Below, one piece after another: positions 1 to 11,159 of a stretch of DNA of 64,000 nucleotides. This stretch comes from Larix kaempferi (Eukaryota > Streptophyta > Pinopsida > Pinales > Pinaceae). The first letter of the stretch is position 1, and each line of letters begins with the position of its first letter. The translations under genes were made by a program, and so were the position numbers. The notes under the pieces are model-generated. The model had not been told where the DNA came from, did not search any database, and worked only from the letters and a program-made list of their open reading frames with translations. The stretch is from assembly GCA_027924585.1 (NCBI GenBank), contig BSBM01000877.1, positions 2,270,501 through 2,334,500 on the forward strand, read 5' to 3'.

Positions 1-1446
1 ACACGGATATTTGCGAAAAAATAATTAAATGATTCGTTTACAATAGAATTTAGAATGAGCTCATATTGCAACAACTCTGTCATGGAAATTATTGATTTTT
101 CAATCTCAAAAATGAATGAACGGTGTGGAAAATATAGCTCTTGGTGCTATTTGTTTATTAAAGAAAATAAAATCCCTAATCAAATTTACATGGTTATAAT
201 AGAAGTTAATCTTTCCACAATTTAAGATACCCCCATCAAAATAGAGTAACTTCTATAAAATATAAGGACCAATTAAAATTTAATAAGAATAATTTTACAA
301 GTACATATAAGAGATTCTTATAGCACAACATCAATCACATAATGAATATAGTAATTTTATTTTGAAAATCTAAATTAGAGAAAACCAACATTTAATGGTA
401 GTTCTCTTTGGTTAAAATACAAGGTTGTGTATGCAGCCCCTCTCGTAAACATTTTGAAAGTCCAATTACAAGAAGATATATGGGAGCTAGGGTAATGGGC
501 ATCATTTACTTTTACGCATGGTGTCTTTAATATTTTATCTAAAACCTTATTAATTGTGGAATTAAACTTAGGTACATAATTTCCAACCATTGTCTTGATT
601 CAATTCATTTAGAATTATGAAAATACTCATAATCATCCCTCCAAATCAACATATTATTATTTTTCGAAATTAACATATTATAAAAATTAATCATTTTCTT
701 GTTCACCCTTATAGGAGAATGATTTTAATTATCTATATTTGACCAACTCTGTTTTAATAAATTTGAATGTTTTAATGATATAATTTATGTTTTAAAGGTA
801 AAGAATATATGATTGAATGTTTAATGAATTTGTAGTTAGATGCTTTATACCTATTTGGACGTAAAAAAAAGAATGATACAAAACATTTGAATATGGGATG
901 ATTTAAGATGTATGTGTATAAAGAAGTAACCAATCATATAATAAATTAAAAAAAAATGACATAAAATATTTGAAGAAGAGATGATATAAGATGTATGTAT
1001 ATAAACTGTGCCACAAATAAGTTAATTGTTTTTCATGATAGTTACACAACTGTTTATTTATTAAAGAACTATTCATTGTTATTAAAGAACTATTCATTGT
1101 TATTAAAAAACTACTGGCTATCCATGCATCAATTGTTTATTTCGAATTTCTAACTATTACCATTAAATCAATCTAAATAACACTTATCTCATCTTCGTAT
1201 AATTAATCCACCCCAAATTCTAATATATAAACACCTGTCTCATCTTTGTCCAAGTAATCCACCCCAAATTCTAAGATAAAAACACCTAATAAGTAATCAC
1301 TATTACCTTCAAAATGAAATATACAGATATTAGAATTTTTTAAGTTTCACCATCGCTTGATTATCTATCACCTCGGCAGCACAGTACAGTAGCTTATAGA
1401 TAGAAGAGCAGAGAGACATATTCGGATATTTTCAGTTGGTTGGCCT
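1..1446. other. AT-rich spacer downstream of GLOX
   Basis: No supportable gene is seen. The minus-strand open frame at 375-590 (71 codons) has no motif I recognise. The stretch holds two small tandem duplications: a 21-bp unit repeated at 1060 and 1081, and a 51-bp unit at 1181-1282 containing the shared string CCACCCCAAATTCTAA. The first 65 bases resemble 21098-21163, which suggests the tail of a dispersed repeat cut by the window edge. The 3' end of the GLOX transcript must lie here; AATAAA on the minus strand near 1136-1141 is one possible poly(A) signal, but others occur in such AT-rich DNA. Confidence 0.5.
1181..1282. repeat. 51-bp tandem duplication
   Basis: Two adjacent copies of a 51-bp unit, starting at 1181 and 1232. 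Each contains TCTCATCTT near its start and CCACCCCAAATTCTAA near its end. The copies differ at several positions, so the duplication is not recent. Confidence 0.7.
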
Positions 1447-3075
1447 CTAATTGATGAAGCGAATCCATTCGGCCTTGCTGGGAACATCTTGGTTGACAAC
1501 GGTGAGCAGGTAGTAGCCTGAAGGAGCCACCACTGGGCTGGGCGGAGCAGTTATGGAAACTGAATATGTGCTGTTTCCCTCGGCCTTGACAAATTCTGTG
1601 GCTGCAAGCGAGAGCATTCTCTGGTGCATGGACATAGCGTGCGTGTTGAAAGGAGGGGCATATGCATGAAAATGTATGTCCTCACTGTAAAAGCTCGAAA
1701 CAGAGAAACTAACATTGAATTTCGACCCGTATTTGATCTCCCTCGTCGAAATATATGCAATGGCTGGTCGCTTGTAATCGTAGACGGAATGCAGATATGG
1801 AGGAATGTAGGCTTCCACTCTCAGCTCTGTGGGGAATGGCTGGGCGGCCAGATTATAAGTCTTATGGGGATTGCTCCCGGCTACTAAAACCCGCCCGTCG
1901 GGTAGCACAAGGGCAGTGGAATGATACATTCTCGGGATTTTAGCCGGAGCCAGAGTTGTGAACCTCTGGCCAATGGCTTCGGTGGGCGTGTAGAGGACAG
2001 GATACAATGCAGGCACCTGCCCATTTTCCCAGCCGGCGGTGCCATTTTGGGCCCCGTTGATGATGAGAATCTTGCCCGTGGGAAGAATGAGCATGTCACC
2101 CATTACTCTCGGCCCGGTCATGTTTTCCATCTGCCATTGTGGATTCTGAGACGTGATCTCCATTCTCCCGCAGCTCTTCAAGGCCTCTACATATTTGTGG
2201 TCTTTTTCAGCCTCGGTGAAAGCTCCATCTGGGGCTCCTCCGCAGATGAGAACCTCCAGATTCTGGAAATTATTGGCGGATTCGAGCGGAAGCATGGCGG
2301 ACGAAGCGGACGAAGGATAGTTCCGGGCGCCGCCACCCGGCATGGTGGGGAACGTTTTGATGACCTGGTTTTTTTTGTAGTCCAAAAGGATTGAATCCTT
2401 GTTGGCGAAGATGAAGAGATTGCCGTCCGGAACCAAATACAGAAAGGGATACAAATTGTTCTCTTCGCCCTTCGTGTTGGTCTTCACCAGGAATGGAAGC
2501 TTGAAGGCCTCAGGATCCGAAGGGTTTCTGGGTATAAATTCGTAATTAAACGATGCCCGACCGCCTACGACGATGGCCCGACCGTCCGGCAAGATCTGGT
2601 TGGAAGCGTACCATCTCTTGGAAAGCAGCGGCGTCTTGTCTTCGATCCAGTCGCAGGTTGAGTCGACGCAAGGGGTGAAGTAGCGCACGACTTTTTCTCC
2701 ATCCTGCCACCCGCCCGTTATGACTAACGACCCGTTGCTGAGAAACGCGCCCGACGAACAGAAGGTGTTCGTCAAGAAATGCAGCGGCCTCACTGTATTG
2801 TTTGCGATATCATACTCCACCGAATGCGCCCAGCAACCTTGCGGCGTGGGCCTCCCTATGTCTTTTTCTGGGCACCCGTTCATGGTTTGGTCGTACATGA
2901 TAAGAGTACCAGTGTGCGTTAGCGTCATGTGCATTGCAGAAAGCCCCGCGTTTTGACTTAGAAGCTCCCATCGCCCGGTCCGCGCCTCATCGGGCAGCTG
3001 CTGCCCTCCAACTGCGGCGATCTCGCTTACGCATGTAACGATCAGGACTAACAATATTGCATAAGATCTCTGCAT
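1447..3075 (-). CDS. GLOX: Glyoxal oxidase / galactose oxidase-like secreted copper radical oxidase
   Basis: Intact 542-codon intronless frame. Residues 1-22 form a hydrophobic secretion signal. The body matches the plant glyoxal-oxidase family: a seven-bladed Kelch-like propeller (about 40-420, repeated LPDGR/VVGG blade motifs) followed by a C-terminal immunoglobulin-like domain (about 435-542). The copper-radical ligands appear present: Cys106 (NTFCSSG) and Tyr156 (KRWYAS) for the thioether cofactor, Tyr384-His385 (PRMYHS), and His479 (FNTHAM). The family oxidises aldehydes or primary alcohols to acids with release of hydrogen peroxide, in the apoplast or cell wall. At least six N-glycosylation sequons fit secretion. 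The ATG at 3073-3075 is chosen because the signal peptide begins there. A TATA box lies about 117 bp upstream. It is the only clearly intact host gene here. Substrate cannot be told from sequence; a galactose-oxidase-type alcohol oxidase is the alternative. Confidence 0.93.
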   Translation of the reverse strand: MQRSYAILLVLIVTCVSEIAAVGGQQLPDEARTGRWELLSQNAGLSAMHMTLTHTGTLIMYDQTMNGCPEKDIGRPTPQGCWAHSVEYDIANNTVRPLHFLTNTFCSSGAFLSNGSLVITGGWQDGEKVVRYFTPCVDSTCDWIEDKTPLLSKRWYASNQILPDGRAIVVGGRASFNYEFIPRNPSDPEAFKLPFLVKTNTKGEENNLYPFLYLVPDGNLFIFANKDSILLDYKKNQVIKTFPTMPGGGARNYPSSASSAMLPLESANNFQNLEVLICGGAPDGAFTEAEKDHKYVEALKSCGRMEITSQNPQWQMENMTGPRVMGDMLILPTGKILIINGAQNGTAGWENGQVPALYPVLYTPTEAIGQRFTTLAPAKIPRMYHSTALVLPDGRVLVAGSNPHKTYNLAAQPFPTELRVEAYIPPYLHSVYDYKRPAIAYISTREIKYGSKFNVSFSVSSFYSEDIHFHAYAPPFNTHAMSMHQRMLSLAATEFVKAEGNSTYSVSITAPPSPVVAPSGYYLLTVVNQDVPSKAEWIRFIN

Positions 3076-3117
3076 TTTATTGGATTACACTAAAACTCCT
3101 TCACGCTCACAAGATTC

Positions 3118-3149
3118 TTAAACTTTAAAGTAAAAACTTCAAAGTTTAA
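3118..3149 (-). promoter_or_regulatory. Hairpin in the GLOX 5' leader
   Basis: TTAAACTTT (3118-3126) is the exact reverse complement of AAAGTTTAA (3141-3149), separated by 14 bases. It lies between the TATA box and the start codon, so it would be in the leader RNA. The stem is AT-rich and weak; a role is not shown. Confidence 0.35.
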
Positions 3150-3190
3150 AGTAGCTAGCCAACGATTCCAAACACAGAGAGCCCAAAGTT

Positions 3191-3199
3191 TTATTTATA
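3191..3199 (-). promoter_or_regulatory. TATA box of the GLOX gene
   Basis: The plus strand reads TTATTTATA, so the minus strand has TATAAATAA, about 117 bp upstream of the GLOX start codon. A start site about 30 bp downstream would leave a leader of roughly 85-90 nt. This is inferred from position and consensus only. Confidence 0.6.
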
Positions 3200-4640
3200 A
3201 TGAATCCTTAACCAAAAAACCAGATGTGGTCTTCGGCAAGGTATTCACTGTGGGGAATGAAGTCTCTGTGCACTCCGAGGAATGAGAAAAGGAGGACGAT
3301 GTGCTTATAATGGTGAAGGATATGGATTCATGACAACTGCGTTAACCAATTGATTCTAATAGAAGTAAATATGATATTATATCGTTTTTAAATGAAATCT
3401 CTGCATTGTCTGGATTAAGTAAATGTGGAATGTTACAACCAGCTGCTATTAATAAAAATGTTGTAATGTGAAAATTGCTCTGTCCAATTGATGTCTTTGA
3501 CGTCAAATGTGACAATTGGTTGCAACAAATTAACCATTTCAAGTAAACGTAGGAAAGGATCCCTATGCTGAGAGTAATCTAACTGTCTTATTTGACGGAT
3601 TTATGAAAATAGGGAGAAGGGTCAAATCTATGCAAGTCAAATTTTCTCAAAATTTTCCTATTTTCATTTTCACTTTATTGGATTTATCAAAATAGTCAGT
3701 TCCAAAATTTTATGAAGAATTTGATTTTATAAGCTTTCCATAGATTTAGTTAACACGAATTTATAAATGTATATAAAAAATTAGTATATAATATATATAC
3801 ATAATTGGAGATAGTTGTTGGAGTTGCATAATGAGACCCGAGTATTCTAAGGGTAATAGAGGAGATCCATTTCTACAATCAAAATTAAAATTACAAATTG
3901 TCTAGATTTTAGTTCACTTATATATATATATAATATCTTTGAAACATTACATTTTATGAATTAAATTTTTATAAATATCAAAAATATTTCATTTATATAT
4001 ATAACTGATGTGCCTAGACATAGTATGAATGATGCTCTTATTAGCCCCTCCGGTAAACTCTCCCCTCCCTCCTTTGTTGTTGTTGTAGGGTTTCCATTTA
4101 GTTGTGTTGCATCCTTGCTTCTTGTGGGTTTAGTCTTCTAACTCAATAACTCTTTAGACAGATTTAGCTCCTAGATCACCCCAAGTTGTTTCATTTGACA
4201 AAATAACATGAATTTATAATCTCTCATTCAAGGAGAACCTAACATATTCCTTCTAAGATGCATATGGTTAACAAAGCTTTGGCACTTGCTATCACTATAA
4301 GCACTATAACAAAGGATGCAACAAAGAAATCAACATTATAAAAAGGAAATTGACTTGTTTACCATAGGATCTCTTGCACGTATAAATAAAGAGGAAGTAT
4401 ATATTTACCCTTGTGCTAAGGTATTATTCATAATAAAAGTTAATGAAGCTAATGACAAAGATCAAATCTTTAAAAAAATTTGGTCTTTCCATGAAACCCT
4501 GGATTCCAACATTCCATCCTTCTTCCTCCCTCCATGGTCTATATCTTGTTAATATCATCTAAGATCCCTGATCCTTTATGGGGATATTATTCATTATGTG
4601 ATATTCAAAATGCTTTAGAAAAATTTCATTTCAAAAGCAA
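3200..4640. other. AT-rich spacer upstream of GLOX
   Basis: No gene, RNA or mobile-element coding signature is seen. Open frames at 3342-3542 (minus) and 4316-4552 (plus) have no recognisable motif and lie in AT-rich DNA with many stops. Any distal GLOX regulatory sequence would lie in the proximal part of this stretch. Confidence 0.4.
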
Positions 4641-5198
4641 GGAGAAGGAACGGTAGCATATCACCACATATGCACCCATATGTGTAGACATGGACTTCAA
4701 AAAGGACTTTTTGAAAGAAATCAATCTTGATGATCAGGACTATACTTGGACCTAAAACATGAACTATGAACAAGTTACAAGGAGAAGGAACGGTAGCATA
4801 TCACCACATATGCACCCATATGTGTAGACATGGACTTCAAAAAGGACTTTTTGAAAGAAATCAATCTTGATGATCAGGACTATACTTGGACCTAAAACAT
4901 GAACTATGAACAAGTTACAAGGAGAAGGAACGGTAGCATATCACCACATATGCACCCATATGTGTAGACATGGACTTCAAAAAGGACTTTTTGAAAGAAA
5001 TCAATCTTGATGATCAGGACTATACTTGGACCTAAAACATGAACTATAAACAAGTTACAAGGAGAAGGAACGATAGCATATCACCACATATGCACCCATA
5101 TGTGTAGACATGGACTTCAAAAAAGACTTTTTGAAAGAAATCAATCTTGATGATCAGGACTATACTTGGACCTAAAACATGAACTATGAACAAGTTAC
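4641..5198. repeat. Tandem array, four copies of a 140-bp unit
   Basis: Copies begin at 4641, 4781, 4921 and 5061, each starting GGAGAAGGAACGGTAGCATA (CGATAGCATA in the last) and ending ACTATGAACAAGTTAC. The copies are almost identical: only a few single-base changes are visible, all in the last two. This indicates recent unequal duplication. The units do not hold an open frame. The array is not CRISPR-like: units are long, contiguous and without variable spacers. Confidence 0.95.
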
Positions 5199-5210
5199 TT
5201 TTAGGTGCAT

Positions 5211-5505
5211 GGCATGCTATCATGTCCATTGGATTTTGAGTTACTTTTCATCCCTAAGGATTTATTAGATTTGGAAAGAAAAAAAACATGCTATCATGCC
5301 CATTAGATTTTGAGTTACTTTTTATCCCTAAGGAATTATAGATTTGGAAGAAAAAAAAAATTATTTGAAATCTCATTGAGAAGGTATAGCACGATTATTT
5401 ACTATTAGCCAATAGAGGAATTATAGATTTGGAAGAAAAAAAATATATTTATTTGAAATCTCATTGAGAAGGTATAGTACGATTATTTACTATTAGCCAA
5501 TAGAG
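5211..5505. repeat. Two adjoining short tandem duplications (76 bp and 85 bp units)
   Basis: A segment containing CATGCTATCATG and TTTTGAGTTACTTTT occurs near 5213 and again near 5288, a period of about 76 bp. It is followed by two copies of an 85-bp unit starting AGGAATTATAGATTTGGAAG at 5331 and 5416 and ending CTATTAGCCAATAG. With the 140-bp array just upstream, this makes three different repeat families in under 900 bp. Confidence 0.8.
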
Positions 5506-6245
5506 TGAAAAAGTGGGGAATGTGCTTAGAGCTCATGTGTATGAGCACAAGAACATACGTCAAAGAGTCAATTTCCATTCAAGAAAATTGTCCTCGCATT
5601 GCACTAAATTGTAAGTGTTTTTCATTCTATAATCATTGAATAGTTTTTCTAATTTTATATGAATTCCATATAGTAAATGGATGCTCAATGTTTGGTTTCT
5701 ATTTTTTGTGCATAGGTTTGTTCATTTTTTATATTGAATAATGGAATCCCATGTATTAAGAATATTTTATGTGTTTTCCATTTTCAAATAGGAGAGATAT
5801 TATACGAGGGAAATAATTCCATATCATTGATGGAAGAAGAAGTTTGGTTTTAAAAGTATGATAAATTTCTTCCAAGTAATAAAATGGTTGGACAAATTAA
5901 ATCATTCAGGTTACCTACACTTCATAAATTTGGTTTACCAAATTGTAATCCAACATTAATTGATTGCATACATTCAAAAATAGTTCTTGAAATTTAATAA
6001 GGGTGGTGTATGCGATAATTTTGATATGGTCTTTTATTAAATAAGAGGACTCAATTTGAATGACTATGTAGAGCATATTTGCATATACCCATCTGACATG
6101 TTATTATGTAACTTATTTTCCTCTAGATGGGATACAAGATTACATTTTGTGAACGTGAGAGCAATTGAAACGTGAGTTGAGTATAGATACAGTTCATTTT
6201 AGTTAATGTTTTACAATTTTGTTTTTTCATTTTCTTTGTTTTTCA
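5506..6245. other. AT-rich spacer left of E1
   Basis: No gene is supported. Decayed sequence without a reading frame of note. The last five bases (6246-6250, CAATG) are the left target-site duplicate of element E1. The same spacer resumes at 19911. Confidence 0.4.
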
Positions 6246-6250
6246 CAATG
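6246..6250. repeat. Target-site duplicate of E1, left copy (CAATG)
   Basis: CAATG directly left of the LTR. The matching copy is at 19906-19910, directly after the other LTR. An intact duplicate shows a single insertion without later recombination at the ends. Confidence 0.9.
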
Positions 6251-7719
6251 TGTCGAGCACCCTATATGCAGATAAATTATTCCAACATACAGAGCAGATG
6301 AGATTTATTGTCAACCCGAGAAAGTCTTTTATTTCAAAGGATAGATGCACAGTCTATGCTTAAACACCAAATCACTATAATTGAATACTGTTATCCTCTA
6401 ACAACTATGTTCATCCCAAAGAGCTGTGTAATCCCAGTTGCTGTCTAAATACTATAATTTCAATTCCTTTCTACCATGCATCAGCAAGAAATAAAATAAG
6501 ATTCAAAGACAATTGCAGATAAAAAGAAATCCTATTCACATCCTAGAACAAGTAACTCACTTCTTCAATCTGATCACTCTTGAAAACCATAAGCAAAAAC
6601 TGAATATTAATCTAGAAATTCAATTGCAAAGGATTGAGTTCAGCTACTCTAAGAGATTGAATTACAGGGTTGAAAATCAACAGTCATAACAGGAAAGATA
6701 AATTGCAGAGGCTCATGGGATCACAACTTAACTGCGAGATGAACAAGGCTGTGTACAATTGTCACACAAATTGCATAAAGTTTCTACTCAGTCGACTGTC
6801 ACTCTGTATTACTTGCCAATTTCAAAGAAACATAATCTTAATTATACTGGAAATCCACACCAAAATTACTACTGCTGCGTACAAAAGAAATATCATAAAC
6901 ATAACATCACACAACAATAAAAAGTCATATTTTAACTCAGCAATCTCTATGGAAGACGGACCCAGCCTTCACACAGAGACGCTAGCTGAACAACGCAAGT
7001 TCCTTTAACTCAGAGGTAACTCCATATATTAACAGAAGAATGATTACACAGTTTGCTTTTGCTGCTAATATAATGGATTAATTATCTGTTTTTCAACAAC
7101 CTGGGTCGAGGCAGCTCCCCATATTTATACATACAGATTGTAACATCCGATCCTATTAACGGGAAGCCATGAAGATCTCTGATCTTCAGGCGCCCTAAAT
7201 AACACTAGCTGTTACAATACATGGCAAAGTAGAGACCTAAAAATGCGAGAAAGCTGTTCATTGGCCTAGGAGTGGCGATCTTTCCAGATCACAGCTATAC
7301 TCGAGCAACGACAACTAAATATCTCCAATTATAGCGCATTCTGTTACAGCTGCCCTGTCACAGCTCCACCTAGGATTTTATATTGGAACCATGTGCCTTA
7401 ATTGATGATCCGAGCCCCGAGGATCCTTTTTAAGCAACGAACATCCCTTCTTTCAAGACTTTTTCAGCCCCACCTTCCTGCAGTCCACTTATCTCAAACT
7501 ACCTTCATAAATCATAACATGTTAGCACAATTGAGAGATACACAGCTTTAATTATCACAATCATAAGCATTAATAAGATAAAGCAATGATCAGTCATACC
7601 TTGGCAGTTTGGAGGAATAAAGTGAGGATAACAGGTCTGATTAGCATGATAAATGGTGTAGGACAGGGGAAGGAAAGGTGATCAAGGATTATTAGAAGGG
7701 GCCAATTCTGAACTCAACA
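6251..7719 (-). repeat. 3' LTR of E1
   Basis: 1469 bp, TG...CA. It aligns along its length with 18501-19905. It is about 64 bp longer because it carries a segment near 6948-7012 that the 5' LTR lacks. Scattered substitutions separate the copies, so the insertion is not recent. Confidence 0.93.
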
Positions 7720-7731
7720 TCTCCCCCCAAC
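7720..7731 (-). promoter_or_regulatory. Polypurine tract of E1
   Basis: The plus strand reads TCTCCCCCCAAC directly after the LTR, so the element strand has a G-rich run directly before the 3' LTR. This is the expected position and composition of the plus-strand DNA primer in reverse transcription. Confidence 0.8.
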
Positions 7732-7957
7732 TACCCTGTTGCATGTCCTCATGCAACAACCTGCATCATTTGGAATCTGAATCCTGTACTGGGCTCTATC
7801 CATGGAGAGAGGAAAAATTGTAGGGAAACTCAGGCACCCCATCTGTCCTTCCAATGCTACCTGCTAGTGTCTGAAAATGTAATTGATACAAGTGGAAATC
7901 ACTTCTTCCTGCAGTCTCATTATATGCTGTGCCTGGGGAGGACTTGAAAAGAAATCT

Positions 7958-10578
7958 TTAATCTGAATCCAAATCAATGAAATTTCTAGGAGGTAGAAGC
8001 ACTGGTTCTTGTGGGGCAGTGTCTTCCAGCACATCTAAGTCTAATAAGAGAGTTGTTGGTTCTTGTGTAACAGCAACATCCTTTAGACTCTCTTCAGCAG
8101 CTACCTTCATTGTTTTTAGAGACACTGGTTCTTGTGTAACAGTGTCTTCTTTGTCCTTCTGCTACTGAGATTGGATATCCTTCTCATTGTGCAGCTCCTC
8201 CTCCAAGATTTCGGTTTCACCTGAGCATGGTGTTTGTACCTGTTCATCTTCACTCCACTGTGTATCGGGAATGATATCCATTCCAGGGTTATCTTTCAAA
8301 TGAAATTCAGGAGTTCCTACTGCAACCTCCAAGGATGTTGGTTCTTGTGTAACAACATCCTGGCTTGCCTCTTCATCCTCCTGTTGTTGCAACTCTTCTC
8401 CTATGAGATCTGTGTCATGGGAATCCTCTGGGGTTACAACCCAGAGTTCATCATTAAATTCCAAAGTGTCCTCTATTTCAGGTTCTTCTCCCATCTGCTT
8501 GGCCGGTTGGATAGGTACACTCAGGTTTGTTGGTTCTTGTGTTATAGCACCCTGTTCAATTTTATCAATGTCCTACCCTTGTGGCTCATCTTCTAAAAGT
8601 TCTGTGTCATGGGAACATTCTGGGGTTACAGTATAGAATTCCTCATTAGGCTCCAGAGTGTCCCCCATCCCCAGTTCTTCTCCCATCTGCTCTATAATCT
8701 CTGTGTCATGGGAGCATTCTGGGGTTACAGTCAATTCTTTATCCCCATCATCATACATGATTTCATCCCTTAGCTCCTCTGTCACAGGATTGGCGGCAGC
8801 TTCAGCAAGGATGTGTAAAGATGCTAGTTCTTGTGTGGCAGCATCTTCTTTTTCTGCAACTTCCTCTATTGTGGCTGCAGGCTGTTGTGCTGAGAAGGTA
8901 TGAAGTATAATATTGTGGCCTGCCTCCTTGAATATTTCTCCACGGGTGGGACAGAGTACTCGTTCATCCTCCTTGCCAGGCTCAGCAGAATCTGATCCCT
9001 CCAATTGGTCTGCAGCCTCTACCAATGTATACATTTTTCTTTCTCCTTGTTTTCTGCAGGTTTCCTTCCACGTTTCCAACTCCCTTCGAAGTACTTGGAG
9101 GTCTTCTTTTAATAGTGCATTCTCAGCCAAAAGTCCTTCAATCCCGGGTTCTTCCTCCATTGGCCTTTGTGGAGCATCCATTGGTCTTGGTACAAGGACC
9201 GGGGGCTCAACCTGTGCCTCTAGGGTTGCCCATCTTTTTCTGGCTGCCTCTGCTGCTATAGCTGATCGAGTTCTTTTCTTTCTAATTGGTGCGGTTATGC
9301 TAAATTCATTGATTAATCCCTTTCTTTTCCTTTGTGGTGTTTTCTTTTGTGGAGCTGGTATATAGGGATTCACAGCTGAGGTCGAAGGAATGTTTTCTTG
9401 CCTCTCATGTTGTTCTTCTTCAATTAAAGCTCCTCCTTCCCACTCAGGTGAGGATTCAATAGTTACCAGCTCAATGTTTTCTTCTATTGCCCTGGCTCTG
9501 TCACCTTTAGGTTCAATTGTCGCAGCATTTAATGCTGCTCCAATTTCACCTTTTGCTGCCGGAGCTGCCCTGTTATCGGGGTTTTCCACAATATTTTTAT
9601 CTACACCCTCCCCCGATGGATATGCTTGTAATGGAGTTTCATCCCCCAATTGTTCTTCTTCTAATGGAGTTTCATCCCCCCCAAATGGCTCTGCTTGTGC
9701 CCCCGGTTGCTCTTCTTCTAATATAGTTTCATCCACCCCGGATTGTCCTGCTTGTGCCCCTGGTTGATGTTCTTCTACTATAGTTTCATCCACCCCGGAT
9801 GGCTCTGTTTGTGCCCCCGATTTTTGTTCTTCTGCAATTTCATCCCCCCCCCAAATTCAGTGGAGGGACTCCGGTCCTTCTGTTGTGGTGGGACTCGTAT
9901 CTGCTGTAATGGGACAACCCGCAAGGGGACGGGTTGCTGAGCTCGGGTTGTGAATTGTTCCCAGGTTATACGATGTTGGGCAAGGGTTCTTACAATTATT
10001 AATTTGATAAGGCCATGGTGGGTGAGGGAGGAAAGTGGGTGCTTAGCAGACTGGACAAATGACGCCATATGACACAAGTCATGCAGTAGATAATATGGAA
10101 TGTTTAATAAAATGCCATGGTGGAGATGAGAAAGTAAAGGGAGTTCAAAATTATACACAGTTTGATATCTACCTTCACAAGTGATGTACTTCTTGAGGAA
10201 GACAGCAACCTGGTCTCATGGCCGTGGCAGTGAGTGCAATGTGATCCCTCTTCTTAACGCTTCTACTTGCTCCCCCTCCATTAAAAATGCTTCCCGTGCA
10301 GTCGTTGCAGGGACTCGTCGGTTAAACCATGGCTTTCCCACCAGCGGGATGGCCGTAACCTTAGATATAATGGCCTCAAAGACCTCTATGCGCAGCCCCC
10401 ACACCGTAGAGTGAGTTTTGGTGAGGTTTAGAGCAAACTGCAAGGCTGCTTCCCGATTGAATCCATCTAGTTGCTCAAAAAACTCGAGCCAACGGGCGGC
10501 TTGAAAAATGGCAAGAACTTGAAGATTTTTTTTGAGTTCCTGTGTATTCACACGGTCATGATGAACTGGAATCCCCAT
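7958..10578 (-). pseudogene. E1 accessory ORF between pol and 3' LTR (TQEP-repeat, acidic)
   Basis: A frame of about 870 codons from ATG 10576-10578 to TAA 7958-7960. It is broken by a TGA at 10216, a frame change at a run of about ten C near 9847-9856, and TAGs at 8573 and 8162. The N-terminal third is hydrophobic-aromatic and resembles the plant-transposon-like domain carried by some Tat elements; that match is from memory and weak. The middle has DET(I/P)xEE repeats, a basic patch (about 9290-9340, KKTPQRKRKG) that could be a nuclear signal, and a short coiled coil. The C-terminal part repeats TQEPxxL six times with variation and VTPExSHDT three times. It has the same sense as gag-pol. Function unknown. 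Confidence 0.7.
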
Positions 10579-11159
10579 GGTCTTGGCTGCAGGATGAAGT
10601 TGCTATCCCCTAGATGGCAGAATCCAAGAATGGAAGTTGCAGCACAGAGGATGCACGAATCGCTGAGCGAAGACGTTGAGAGAATAGGAAAATTTGGAAA
10701 GTTGAGCACAGAAAAACGTTCGAAATTTCCATGCCGAATTGGGGAAGGTGGCAGTTATTAGTGTTTACGTCGTACGAGGGAAAGGTTTAATTAGGTATAA
10801 TGGTAATACGAGTAAAGGTACGACTGATATTGTTTAAATGATATCAACACTTAATCACGTGATAAATGAAAGCCATACCTCATGAGACTGTGCGTCGGAT
10901 AACCTGCGGAGAATGGTGGAGCGTGCAGTTGGTGACGTTGCGGAGCCAGACTTGTTCACAGTCATAAATTTGATCATGATGACCAGAATAATGCAATAAT
11001 TTCTTCCGCTGGTGAAACACAAACCATCGCGTCCTCGGGGTCAGAATGATGAATTCGCCGACACGACTGGGATGAACCAGAGCCATAGTTTAGCAGGTTT
11101 GGAGCAATTCTTCCATTAACACAGGGGTTACCACTGCAAGTTGCCAGAAATGCTATCAC
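10579..11159. other. E1 internal non-coding region between accessory ORF and minisatellite
   Basis: No coding frame of the element is seen. Short minus-strand frames at 10880-11159 have no recognised motif. The segment probably served as leader or splice region for the accessory frame; this is inference from position only. Confidence 0.35.

Noticed and set aside
1551-2956. Other open frames overlapping GLOX on both strands
   Set aside because: Antisense or out-of-frame shadows of a strongly supported enzyme gene.
4641-5198. Direct repeats that might suggest a CRISPR-like array
   Set aside because: Contiguous 140-bp units without spacers in plant nuclear DNA; an ordinary tandem array.
8234-9767. 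Plus-strand open frames opposite the E1 accessory ORF
   Set aside because: Shadow frames of the repeat-rich minus-strand coding sequence; no domain.
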